Source: Devosia ginsengisoli | GTDB taxonomy: Bacteria > Pseudomonadota > Alphaproteobacteria > Rhizobiales > Devosiaceae | Direction: 5' to 3' | Assembly: GCF_007859655.1 (NCBI RefSeq) | Contig: NZ_CP042304.1 | Location: 682,001-746,000, forward strand | Length of the DNA: 64,000 nt | Shown: positions 38,064-46,271 of the stretch, one piece after another | Layout: each line of letters opens with the position of its first letter | Numbering within the stretch: position 1 is the stretch's first letter | Made by a program: the position numbers and the translations under genes | Notes under the pieces: model-generated | Told to the model about the DNA's origin: nothing | Seen by the model: only the letters and a program-made list of their open reading frames with translations | The model's database searches: none

Positions 38064-38360
38064 TCAGAATGCGCAGCCGAATGCGGCGACGGCCGTCTTC
38101 ATCTGCTCGGCGGAGGTGACGCAGGCCGCCTCCAGCGTCGGCTTGGTCTGCGGATTGGCGGCGAGCGAAATCCAGCCTGACCGCAACTGCTCGATCTGCC
38201 CCTTGAAGGCGTCCTGCTGGGCAGCGGGAATCTTGTCGGTCACACACATCTCGTACTTGGTCAGGAAGTCGTCGCAGGCGGCAATGCCGATCGGCTCGGC
38301 GGCAAGGGCGGCGGTGGCAAGGGCGCACGGCAATACGAAAGTCAGGGCGAAACGAAGCAT
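38064..38360 (-). CDS. Small secreted four-cysteine protein with a CX9C motif
   Basis: 98 residues, with a signal peptide ending AALAA (residue 21). The mature protein has ACDDFLTKYEMC, a CX9C spacing, and a second pair CVTSAEQMKT...GC (CX15C), suggesting a disulphide-stapled helical hairpin. Similar CDxFLxKYExC proteins occur widely in Rhizobiales as hypothetical proteins. AAGGAATTCCCG precedes the ATG. Function unknown. Confidence 0.65.
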   Translation of the reverse strand: MLRFALTFVLPCALATAALAAEPIGIAACDDFLTKYEMCVTDKIPAAQQDAFKGQIEQLRSGWISLAANPQTKPTLEAACVTSAEQMKTAVAAFGCAF

Positions 38361-38418
38361 CGGGAATTCCTTGGGTTTTCAAGTGACCTGATCATTGTAC
38401 CGACCGGCTTCGGCCGGG

Positions 38419-38468
38419 GCTTGGACTGGAGCGAAACCCGGCATGTCCCGATGCGAAATGCGGCGCGG
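38419..38468 (+). repeat. dispersed ~48-nt repeat, copy B
   Basis: GCTTGGACTGGAGCGAAACC followed by CGGCATGTC and ATGCGAAATGCGGCG. It shares nearly all positions of the first 20 bases with copy A and lies upstream of the secreted sulfatase-modifying-factor-like gene and of the divergent small secreted pair. Confidence 0.65.
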
Positions 38469-38581
38469 CGGCCCGGCTTCGCATCAGGCCAAAGCCCGCT
38501 TCGCTGCAGGCCAAGCCACAATGGAAGCCGCTGTCTATGGTGGCGCGGACCGGGCTTGCCCGGGTGGAGGTTTCACTGTTG

Positions 38582-39562
38582 ATGCACCGCTTTTTCGCCG
38601 CCTATATCGCGCTGACGATCCTGTGCGCTGCCCCGGTCGCGGCCGCTCCGGCGGTGCTGTCGCTCGAACAGGAGCAGGGGCTGGAGACGGGCGATTCCTT
38701 CAGCGAATGCGAGGGCTGCCCCGAAATGGTGGTCGTGCCGGCGGGCACGTTTGTGATGGGTTCGGAGGCGAATGTATTCGCCCAACCGCTCCATGACGTT
38801 CGCATCGCGGCGCGTTTCGCGGTGTCCAGCACTGAGGTCAGCGTCGCGCAATACGAGGCCTTCATCGAGGCAACCGGGCATTCCTCCGAGCCGGGATGCT
38901 CCGTCGTGGAGGACGTGTACAACGGCTATATAGAGCGGCGCGAAGAGCTTTCCTGGCGCGATCCGGGTTTTCCGCAAACCCCGGCGCACCCTGTCACCTG
39001 CGTGACCTGGAATGATGCAGAGGCCTATGTGGCCTGGCTCGCCCAGGTGACGGGCAAACCCTATCGCCTGCTCACCGAGGCGGAGTGGGAATATGCGGCG
39101 CGCGGTGGTACGACGACGCCCTATGCTTTCGGCGCCGATACCAGCGATATCTGCCTTTATGGCAATGGCGCCGACAAGACCATGCAATATTCAGCCGAGC
39201 GTCCTGACGTCATCACCGACATCCACGATTTCGCCTGCAGCGACGGGTATGTCTTTACGGCGCCTGTCGGCAGCTTTGCCGCCAATCCGTTTGGATTGTA
39301 CGACATGCAGGGCAATGTCTACGAATGGTTGGTGGACTGCTCGGCCATGCTGGCGACGGGCCGGGGTTACCAGGATGCCCCGGCTGATGGCTCGGCCTGG
39401 ATGCTCGACGATTGCCGCAGCCATGCCATGCGTGGCGGCGGCTGGGCGTCGGCGGCCCGGGAACTGCAGGTCGCAGACAGGGCCGAAGGCGCCCTGCCCA
39501 TGGATGATACGGGTATCCGCGTTGCCCGGGATCTCCTGCCGTACCGGGAGGGGCCGCAATAA
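38582..39562 (+). CDS. Secreted formylglycine-generating-enzyme-like (SUMF1/EgtB) protein
   Basis: 326 residues. The signal peptide ends near VAAAP (about residue 22). The FGE-sulfatase domain shows the start MVVVPAGTFVMGSEANVF (near 49), SSTEVSVAQYEAFIEATGH, HPVTCVTWNDAEAYVAWL, YRLLTEAEWEYAARGG and GNVYEWLVDC, and ends in RGGGWAS and GIRVARDL. The domain binds metal and may modify or simply bind substrates. No sulfatase is adjacent. The ATG at 38582 has GTGGAGG 11 bases upstream; a TTG one codon before is possible. It is followed without a gap by the next gene. Confidence 0.82.
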   Translation: MHRFFAAYIALTILCAAPVAAAPAVLSLEQEQGLETGDSFSECEGCPEMVVVPAGTFVMGSEANVFAQPLHDVRIAARFAVSSTEVSVAQYEAFIEATGHSSEPGCSVVEDVYNGYIERREELSWRDPGFPQTPAHPVTCVTWNDAEAYVAWLAQVTGKPYRLLTEAEWEYAARGGTTTPYAFGADTSDICLYGNGADKTMQYSAERPDVITDIHDFACSDGYVFTAPVGSFAANPFGLYDMQGNVYEWLVDCSAMLATGRGYQDAPADGSAWMLDDCRSHAMRGGGWASAARELQVADRAEGALPMDDTGIRVARDLLPYREGPQ

Positions 39563-40527
39563 TGGAACTGCTGCTCTGGTTCGCACTGGCCATCGACGCC
39601 GCCATCCTGCTCGCCGCTGCCGTCAAATGGCAAAAGGTCGCCGCGGCCAGGCACTGGCAGGCCACCGTCGGGCGCATCGTCTCGTCGCAGGCCGAGGCGC
39701 GGCTGATCAGAAAATCCCCCATCGGCGAAAACATGGTCGAGAACAGCGAGATCCGGAACTTCGCCGCCGTCACCTATGCCTTCAATGTCGGGCGGGCCAA
39801 ATTTCATGGCAATCGCCTCAGCTTCGGAACCGATACCGGTAATGCCGGGGTTACCGAAGCGCTGAAGTGCTACCCCGAGGGCATGGAAGTGACGGTCTAC
39901 TATGATCCGTCGGATCCAGAAAATTGCGTGCTCGACCGCGATCCGCCCAGCGCCGGCTTCTTCCGCACCATGTTTGGCGGCGGCCTTGCCGCGGGGGCCG
40001 TCATTGTGGTGCTGCTGCTCGGGCTGAATGGCAGGTTCAACCTGGGATCGATCATCCGGCACGACCTGCAATGGACGCCATCACTGGCCGCCGCCGTGGC
40101 CCTGGCCGTCGGTGCCCTGGCCCTGGCCTCGGCCGCGGTCAAACTGCAGAACATCCACCGGCACTGGCAGACGACCAGCGGCACGATCGTATCGTCCGGC
40201 GCCGTCAAGCTCGCTGCGCATGCCAAGCTGCTGGGCCCGAGCAGGTATTTCCAGGACCGCACTGTCTACGACTATGTGGTTGACGGTGTGCGCTACCAGA
40301 GCAACCGCATCAGTTTCGGCGACCTGGCCTTCTCCAACAGTCGCCATTTCGCCGAGGAGCAGGCGGCCCGTTTCGCGCCGGGCAACCGGGTCGATGTGCA
40401 TTACGATCCGGCTGCCCCATCGTCGGCGGCGTTGCAGATCGGCGATCCACGGCTCGTCTGGTGGTGGTCGGCCGCAGCCCTCGCCTTGCTGCTGCTCGCC
40501 CTGGCGCTGACCGGCATACTGGCCTGA
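39562..40527 (+). CDS. Membrane protein with tandem DUF3592-like domains
   Basis: 321 residues. Two halves repeat the same plan: a helix, then WQATVGRIVSSQAEARLIRK, YAFNVGRAKFHGNRLSFG and VTVYYDPSDPENCVLDRD in half 1 (1-131), matched by WQTTSGTIVSSGAVKLAAHA, YDYVVDGVRYQSNRISFGD and VDVHYDPAAPSSAALQIGD in half 2 (160-300). There are four hydrophobic segments in all. The ATG overlaps the preceding stop (TAATG). DUF3592 proteins have no known activity. It may help the co-transcribed secreted protein. Confidence 0.72.
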   Translation: MELLLWFALAIDAAILLAAAVKWQKVAAARHWQATVGRIVSSQAEARLIRKSPIGENMVENSEIRNFAAVTYAFNVGRAKFHGNRLSFGTDTGNAGVTEALKCYPEGMEVTVYYDPSDPENCVLDRDPPSAGFFRTMFGGGLAAGAVIVVLLLGLNGRFNLGSIIRHDLQWTPSLAAAVALAVGALALASAAVKLQNIHRHWQTTSGTIVSSGAVKLAAHAKLLGPSRYFQDRTVYDYVVDGVRYQSNRISFGDLAFSNSRHFAEEQAARFAPGNRVDVHYDPAAPSSAALQIGDPRLVWWWSAAALALLLLALALTGILA

Positions 40528-40539
40528 ACCCGCCTTGGC

Positions 40540-40588
40540 CGGTGCTTCGTTGCACGACAATATCGGCTTCGCCCCAGCCCAAGCACAG
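40540..40588 (-). repeat. dispersed ~48-nt repeat, copy C (reverse)
   Basis: Read on the minus strand: GCTTGGGCTGGGGCGAAGCC followed by GATATTGTC and ACGAAGCACCGG. It matches copies A and B over the leading 20 bases. It lies between the DUF3592-like gene and the autotransporter start. Confidence 0.62.
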
Positions 40589-40635
40589 CTCTTCCGCCGA
40601 CGCTATCAAGTAGTGCGGCAGGGAGCGAAACGATC

Positions 40636-43600
40636 ATGATGGCAATGGTTTGGCGGGCAAGAAAACCGCGCCGGGAATATGTCTGCCTTTTGGCCATGGG
40701 GCTTGTCGCCCTGCCTGTCCTCCCCCGGCAGGCCGTTGCTGCCTGCATCCCGGCCGGCGGCACGGACTATGCCTGCAGCGCCTCCAACACTGCTCCGCAG
40801 GTGATTGTGGCCGATGACGCCAACGTATCCACAAATGCCGGCTTCAGCGTCGATACGACCGGCACGGCTGCCAATGCGCTCGATATCAGCGGAATGGGTG
40901 CCATTACCTATACCGACCTCAATGGTTCACCCCTGACCGCCGGCGGCATCGGGCTCGCGGTCCTGTCAGGCGGCGACATTGTCGCGGGGTCGGACGGGGT
41001 AGTCACGATCGATACCAATGGCGTCATCAGCGGCGACCTGGAGGGGATTTCTGTCGTGAATGAGGGCACCGGTGCGACCAGTATCACTGCGCATAATACG
41101 GTCACCTCCGCGAATGGGCGTGGCGTTTACGCCGGGCACACCAATGCCGCCAATGCCAGCACGCTGAGCATCGATGTCCAGACGGTAACCGGCTTCCACG
41201 GCATCTTCGCACACAACATGATCGGCGCGATCGACATCACTGCAGCAGGATCGGTCACCGCCACGACCGGCAACGGCATCGTGGCATCGAACCCCTTCGG
41301 CATCGCTACCGGAGCCGTGACGATCAATGCCGAGGCTGTCAGCGGCGCAGTGCACGGCATTCTGATCGAGAATGAAGGCACGGGCGCAACCAGCCTCACC
41401 GCGACGGGCTCGGTCGTCGGGACCGACGGGCTCGGTATCCATGTCAGCACAGACAATGCCGCCAACACGAACGGCATTGTCGTCAATGCCCGCGATGTCA
41501 GTGCCGGCACGGACGGCATCTCGGCCCAGAGTGACGGCACAGGGATGACCAGCCTCACCGCGAGTGGCGCGGTTGTCGGCGCCGACGGGAGCGGCTTTCT
41601 GGTCGAAAGCACCAATGTCGCCAATACCGGCGGCGTTGCCATCAATGCACAGGCTGTCAGCGGCGGCATGCACGGCGTTGTCGTTTACGATTCCGGCCTC
41701 GGTGCAAGCCGCATTGACGCACAGGGAACCGTCAATGGCACGGCCGGCAGCGGCATCTTCGTCCGCAGCGACAATATAGGCAATCTGGGCGGGATCGACA
41801 TCGACGCGGTGGCGGTCAATGGCAATGTGCACGGCATCTATGCCGAGAACCATGGCCTAGGCGCGGCCACCATCACGGCGACGGGGGACGTGACCGCGCT
41901 CGTCGACAAGGGTATCGCCATCGGCAACGACCACGTCGACAATATCCATGCGGTCACTGTCGCGGCGCAGGCCGTCACCGGTGGTGACTATGGCATCTAT
42001 GTCAACAATTCCGGCCGTGGCGTGATCGATATCCTTGCCGCGGGCACTGTCACGGCGACGAATGGCGCAGGCGTTGTCGCCTGGGACAGCACGGCGACCA
42101 ATACCGATGGCATGACCGTCCAAACGCAGGCCGTCAATGGCGCCACGGACGGCATTGTGGTGGAGAATGTCGGCACGGGCGCGACGAGCGTCACGGCATC
42201 CGGCGCCGTCGTCGGAACCGACAGATTCGGCATTATCGGCGTGCTGACGAACGCGGCCAATGCCAGCGCTCTTGCCATTGATGCCCAATCTGTCAGCGGC
42301 GGCGTGGACGGCATGCGGATCCGCAATGCCGGCACTGGTGCGACCAGTATCGTGGCGTCTGGCGCTGTTGTGGGGACCGACGGGGCCGGTATTTCCAGCA
42401 TCCTGGGCGCCGGCAATTCAGGGGGCATTGCCATTGATGCTCAGGCTGTCAGCGGCGGCACGCATGGCATTGTCGTCTACGATCCTGGCCTGGGCGCAGC
42501 GCGCATTGATGCACAGGGCACTGTCATCGGTACGGCAGGCAGCGGTGTATTCATCCGCAGCGACAATACCGCCAATCTCGGTGGCGTGGACATCGACGCG
42601 GTGGCGGTCAGCGGCAATGTGCACGGCATCTATGCCGAGAACCACGGCCTCGGCGCGACGACCATCACGGCGACCGGCACCGTCACGGCGATCATCGACA
42701 AGGGCATCGCTGTGGGCAACGACCATTCCGGCAATTTGAATGCCGTCACCGTCAATGCCCAGGCGGTCAGCGGTGGCAATAACGGAATTTTCGTCAACAA
42801 CCAGGGGCAGGGCGCGATCAATATCGTTGCCGGCGGCGCTGTCGCGGCGAGCAATGGCATCGGCATTGAGGCGAGCAACCATGCGGCCGGCAATACAGGC
42901 GGCATCATGATCGACGCACAGTCCGTGCGGTCCGACGGCAGCGGTGATGCCGGCATCTTCGCGCTCAATAACGGCTCGGGATTGACCGATATCGCCGTGG
43001 GCGGGCTCGTCGAGGGCAGCGGCGGCGGCATTGTTGCCCTGTCGGCCAATGGCGCCGCCATCGACATCAGCATCGCTGGCGAGGTGCGAAACCTGTCGCA
43101 GGCGTCGCAGGACATTGCCATTGCAACCACGGGCGGCGCGGCAGTGATTGCCAACACCAACCGCCTGCTCGGCGTGGTGCAGCTGGGCGACCTGGCCGAC
43201 AGTCTGAGCAATGCCGGGACATGGAACAGTGCAGGCGGCACCAATAGTTTTGGCGCCGGCATGGATAGCGTAACCAACCAGGCGGGGGCAGCGCTGATCG
43301 CCGCTTCACTGGCCGGCGCTGTCGAGACGACGCGGTTCGATGGTCTCGAGGTCTTCGACAGTTTCGGGCGGGTCACGCTGGCCGATGGCGGGGCGTCGGA
43401 CCGGCTGGAGATCGATGGCAATGCGGTCTTCAAGGCGGGTTCAGTCCATGCCGCCGACACCAATGCGACCGGTGCGGCCGATCTGGTGCTGATCGCCGGC
43501 AGCGCCGATATTGCCGGGGCAGTGCTCGATATTGCCAATCAGGGCGGCTACCTGCCGGGTCAGACATTTACCGTGCTTACCGCCGCGGGCGGCCTGTCCG

Positions 43601-44835
43601 GCGAGTATGCCGCGATTACGGGCGTGGTGCAGTCCGCTTTTCTCAGCCTCGAGGACAGTTACGACGCCAACAATGCCTATCTGACCGTGGTGCAGAGCCA
43701 GGCGCTGAGCGACGTTGCGGGGACGCCGAACCAGATGGCGACCGCTGCCGGGCTGGAGAGCCTGGCGCCCGGCCATCCGGTTGTCAGCGCCGTTCTGGCT
43801 CTGCCCGATGAGGACCAGGCGCGCGCCGCCTTCGACCAGCTTTCCGGCGAAATCCATGGCTCGCTCCAGACGGCGCTGCTCGACAATAGCGGCTTCGTTC
43901 GCGATGCGATGGGCGACCGGCTCCGCGCAAGGCTTGGTGCGCCCGAGGTGGCCTATGTGCCTGTGCTGGCCTATGCGCCGGGTGCGACGCCCATTCTGGT
44001 CGCGCCCGAGCGTGTCGAGCCGGTCTTCTGGGGGCAGGGCTTCGGCGCGTGGGGGGCGGCCGATGGCGATGGTAATGCCGCCGGCCTCGACCGCCAGAGC
44101 AAGGGCCTGCTGATCGGCGCCGATGGGCTGCTCGGCGACTGGCGCATCGGCATGCTGGCCGGCTATGGCCATGTCGGCTTCACCGCGGCGGATCGTGTCT
44201 CATCGGGGTCGAGCGAGGACTACCATCTCGGCCTCTATGGCGGCACGGAATGGGGCGACTTCGCCTTCCGCGCCGGCCTTGCCCATAGCTGGCACGATAT
44301 CGGGACCGACAGGGCGGTGGCCTTTCCCGGCTTTGCCGGCAATGCCACGGCCCAATACGGCGCCGGGACGCTGCAGGCTTTCGGCGAGCTCGGCTATGGC
44401 ATCGAGGCCAGTGGCATGCGCTTTGAGCCCTTCGTCAATTTCGCCCATGTGCGGCTGAGCCATGATGGCTTTACCGAACGCGGCGGGGCGGGGGCTCTTG
44501 CGGTGCAGGGCACGACGAGTGGCGTCACCTTTGCCACGCTGGGCCTGCGCGCGGAACATCATCTGGCGCTCGGCACGGTCGAGGCCACGTTGCGTGGCAT
44601 GGTCGGCTGGCGCCATGCGCTGGGCGATACCACGCCCACCAGCAACCATGCCTTTGCGGGTGGTAGCTCCTTTGCGATTGCCGGGGTGCCGCTCGCCAGA
44701 AACAGCGCCCAGGTGGAGGCGGCGCTCGATCTGGCGCTGACGCCGAATACCAGCTTCAGCCTGGCCTATAAGGGCCTGCTATCGGCTTCGGCACAGGACC
44801 ACGGCTTCACGCTCGGTCTCGCAGGCCAGTTCTGA
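40636..44835 (+). CDS. Repetitive autotransporter outer-membrane protein
   Basis: Type Va secreted protein of 1,399 residues. It has a long signal peptide (about 1-35, ending AVAA), a passenger rich in Gly, Ala, Asn, Thr and Val that is built of about 53-residue repeats (such as AVSGGVDGMRIRNAGTGATS), and a C-terminal beta-barrel (about 1110-1399) that starts near FWGQGFGAWGAADGDGN and ends in the terminal Phe of LAGQF. The passenger is low in Cys and will form a beta-helix. Residues about 332-595 are repeated at about 596-860 (792-base offset). GGGAGCG lies before the ATG at 40636. Function is probably adhesion or cell contact. Confidence 0.9.
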   Translation: MMAMVWRARKPRREYVCLLAMGLVALPVLPRQAVAACIPAGGTDYACSASNTAPQVIVADDANVSTNAGFSVDTTGTAANALDISGMGAITYTDLNGSPLTAGGIGLAVLSGGDIVAGSDGVVTIDTNGVISGDLEGISVVNEGTGATSITAHNTVTSANGRGVYAGHTNAANASTLSIDVQTVTGFHGIFAHNMIGAIDITAAGSVTATTGNGIVASNPFGIATGAVTINAEAVSGAVHGILIENEGTGATSLTATGSVVGTDGLGIHVSTDNAANTNGIVVNARDVSAGTDGISAQSDGTGMTSLTASGAVVGADGSGFLVESTNVANTGGVAINAQAVSGGMHGVVVYDSGLGASRIDAQGTVNGTAGSGIFVRSDNIGNLGGIDIDAVAVNGNVHGIYAENHGLGAATITATGDVTALVDKGIAIGNDHVDNIHAVTVAAQAVTGGDYGIYVNNSGRGVIDILAAGTVTATNGAGVVAWDSTATNTDGMTVQTQAVNGATDGIVVENVGTGATSVTASGAVVGTDRFGIIGVLTNAANASALAIDAQSVSGGVDGMRIRNAGTGATSIVASGAVVGTDGAGISSILGAGNSGGIAIDAQAVSGGTHGIVVYDPGLGAARIDAQGTVIGTAGSGVFIRSDNTANLGGVDIDAVAVSGNVHGIYAENHGLGATTITATGTVTAIIDKGIAVGNDHSGNLNAVTVNAQAVSGGNNGIFVNNQGQGAINIVAGGAVAASNGIGIEASNHAAGNTGGIMIDAQSVRSDGSGDAGIFALNNGSGLTDIAVGGLVEGSGGGIVALSANGAAIDISIAGEVRNLSQASQDIAIATTGGAAVIANTNRLLGVVQLGDLADSLSNAGTWNSAGGTNSFGAGMDSVTNQAGAALIAASLAGAVETTRFDGLEVFDSFGRVTLADGGASDRLEIDGNAVFKAGSVHAADTNATGAADLVLIAGSADIAGAVLDIANQGGYLPGQTFTVLTAAGGLSGEYAAITGVVQSAFLSLEDSYDANNAYLTVVQSQALSDVAGTPNQMATAAGLESLAPGHPVVSAVLALPDEDQARAAFDQLSGEIHGSLQTALLDNSGFVRDAMGDRLRARLGAPEVAYVPVLAYAPGATPILVAPERVEPVFWGQGFGAWGAADGDGNAAGLDRQSKGLLIGADGLLGDWRIGMLAGYGHVGFTAADRVSSGSSEDYHLGLYGGTEWGDFAFRAGLAHSWHDIGTDRAVAFPGFAGNATAQYGAGTLQAFGELGYGIEASGMRFEPFVNFAHVRLSHDGFTERGGAGALAVQGTTSGVTFATLGLRAEHHLALGTVEATLRGMVGWRHALGDTTPTSNHAFAGGSSFAIAGVPLARNSAQVEAALDLALTPNTSFSLAYKGLLSASAQDHGFTLGLAGQF
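41629..43212 (+). repeat. 792-bp tandem duplication in the autotransporter passenger
   Basis: The segment from 41629 (GGVAINAQAVSGGMHG) recurs 792 bases later at 42421 (GGIAIDAQAVSGGTHG), with the same order of subunits such as RIDAQGTV, IDIDAVAV or VDIDAVAV, and NVHGIYAENHGLGA. Several identical blocks of over 15 residues remain, so the duplication is fairly recent. It contains about five of the smaller 53-residue units. Confidence 0.75.
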
Positions 44836-44842
44836 GACGGCC

Positions 44843-46087
44843 TCAGACCGGCGAGGGGTTGGACTTGGCACGGGCCATCTGGCGTTCGATATCGGCCAGC
44901 AAAGCCGGCAATTCGCCGGGGGAGCGGATGGTGTAGCGCGGCACTTCGATGGCCTCGGCCGGGATATGGCTGCGCTTCCGGGACCAGTTCTGCCAGATGC
45001 TGATAATGCCCAGCCGGTTGGCGCCGCCGATATCGCGCTCCAGGTGATTGCCCACCATGACGATGGCCTCGGCGTCTGACGTGCCCAGCCCCAGCGCGGC
45101 CATGGCCTTCTGGAACATGCGCTGGTCGGGCTTCTCGCAGCCTTCCGCCTCGGAAATGACCTGGGCGTGGAAATGCGGGCTGATGCCGTGGCCGCCCAAT
45201 ATGGTGGCAAAGCTGCGGACGCGGCCATCGGCCACCAGGGCAATGCGATAGCCGTCCTTGGCCAGGGACTGCACCATTTCCAGCGCGCCGGGGATGAGCC
45301 CGGCCTCGATGACATAGCCATCGGCATCGAACTTCTCGCTGGCCTCGTTGACCAGCGTATCCCCGCTGTCGAGGAAGACGGCCTTGAGCAAAGGCTGCTC
45401 CTGCCGCACCTGGGCGAGGACGGTTTTCACACGGCCCGGAATCCAGGCCGCCAGGTCGTCCCAACTGCTGAATTCCGCTGTGGCCAGATCGAAAAGCTGG
45501 TTGAAGCCGAAGGTGGGCAGGAAGGCGCGGGCCTGCAGGTAGCGCTTGACGGCGCGGTGGTCTTCCGGCGTCACCGCGCCCAGATGTTCGCGGAACATGT
45601 CGTTGATGAGAATACCGGCACGCCCGGCCAGTTCCTGGCAGGCCACTGCGGTGCGTTCGGCCCCCGGCAACTGCTCCTGGGCAGTGGCGGTGAAGGCATG
45701 CTTGCCCGGCGTCGAAACCAGCACGACCCGGCCGGATTCCAGCGGCAGGGCGCCATCGGGCAGTTGCATGGCGAACTTGCCGCCATGGGCGCTGGCCTCG
45801 ATCGCGACGACACTGTCATCGGCAGCGAGCTTGAGCCAGATATGCTCGAGTTCGTAGAGGTGCTGGATGTCCCAGTCCCACCAGATGGCATATTCGATGA
45901 CCTTGGCGACGCCGGGCTCGAAGGCGATGGGCAGGCCGGTCGAGGGCGAACGGGCCGGGGCGTCCAGCACGGTGATGCCGACATGCGAGGGCAGGAAGGG
46001 CTCGTTGTCGCAGAAGCGAATGACCGGCGCCAGACGGCGCGCCAGTTCGATATCCGCGCTCGTGGTGGGTCGGACAGATGGCGACAT
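44843..46087 (-). CDS. HAD-like hydrolase fused to an N-terminal domain of unknown function
   Basis: 414 residues. The C-terminal half (about 236-405) is a HAD domain: motif I AVFLDSGDTL, cap and motif II ALVADGRVRSF, motif III EKPDQRMFQ and motif IV IVMVGNHLERDIGGA. In motif I the usual third-position aspartate of DxD is Gly, so classical phosphatase acid/base catalysis is doubtful. The N-terminal half (APVIRFCDNEPFLPSHVGIT, YAIWWDWDIQHLYELEHIWL, EASAHG) vaguely resembles Vps62-like proteins. A LacI operator (46128-46141) lies 41 bases upstream of the ATG, so it belongs to the LacI regulon. Substrate unknown. Confidence 0.72.
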   Translation of the reverse strand: MSPSVRPTTSADIELARRLAPVIRFCDNEPFLPSHVGITVLDAPARSPSTGLPIAFEPGVAKVIEYAIWWDWDIQHLYELEHIWLKLAADDSVVAIEASAHGGKFAMQLPDGALPLESGRVVLVSTPGKHAFTATAQEQLPGAERTAVACQELAGRAGILINDMFREHLGAVTPEDHRAVKRYLQARAFLPTFGFNQLFDLATAEFSSWDDLAAWIPGRVKTVLAQVRQEQPLLKAVFLDSGDTLVNEASEKFDADGYVIEAGLIPGALEMVQSLAKDGYRIALVADGRVRSFATILGGHGISPHFHAQVISEAEGCEKPDQRMFQKAMAALGLGTSDAEAIVMVGNHLERDIGGANRLGIISIWQNWSRKRSHIPAEAIEVPRYTIRSPGELPALLADIERQMARAKSNPSPV

Positions 46088-46271
46088 GAGGGCTTCCCCG
46101 AAACCTGAAATAAACAGCTTGCAATCTTGTAATCGTTTTCAGGTTCAAACCGCAAGTCGCCTCCAAGGGTAAATTTTCAACGAGAGAAAAGAGCGGGCAT
46201 TTGGCAGGAAAATCGCCGGCATGCCCGTGACTTCTCCCGATTATGCCCGTGCCGGTGCCTGCGGGGATAAA
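46088..46271. promoter_or_regulatory. intergenic region with putative LacI operator A
   Basis: TGTAATCGTTTTCA lies at 46128-46141. It matches 13 of 14 bases of the reverse complement of operator B (TGTAAACGTTTTCA), and ATCTTGTAATCGTTTTCA matches 17 of 18 when extended. It stands in the promoter region of the HAD-like gene, which is read toward lower coordinates. Confidence 0.75.

Noticed and set aside
40966-41853. Open frames antisense to the autotransporter passenger (also 42630-43538)
   Set aside because: They mirror the repeats of a strong coding frame and have no independent motifs.
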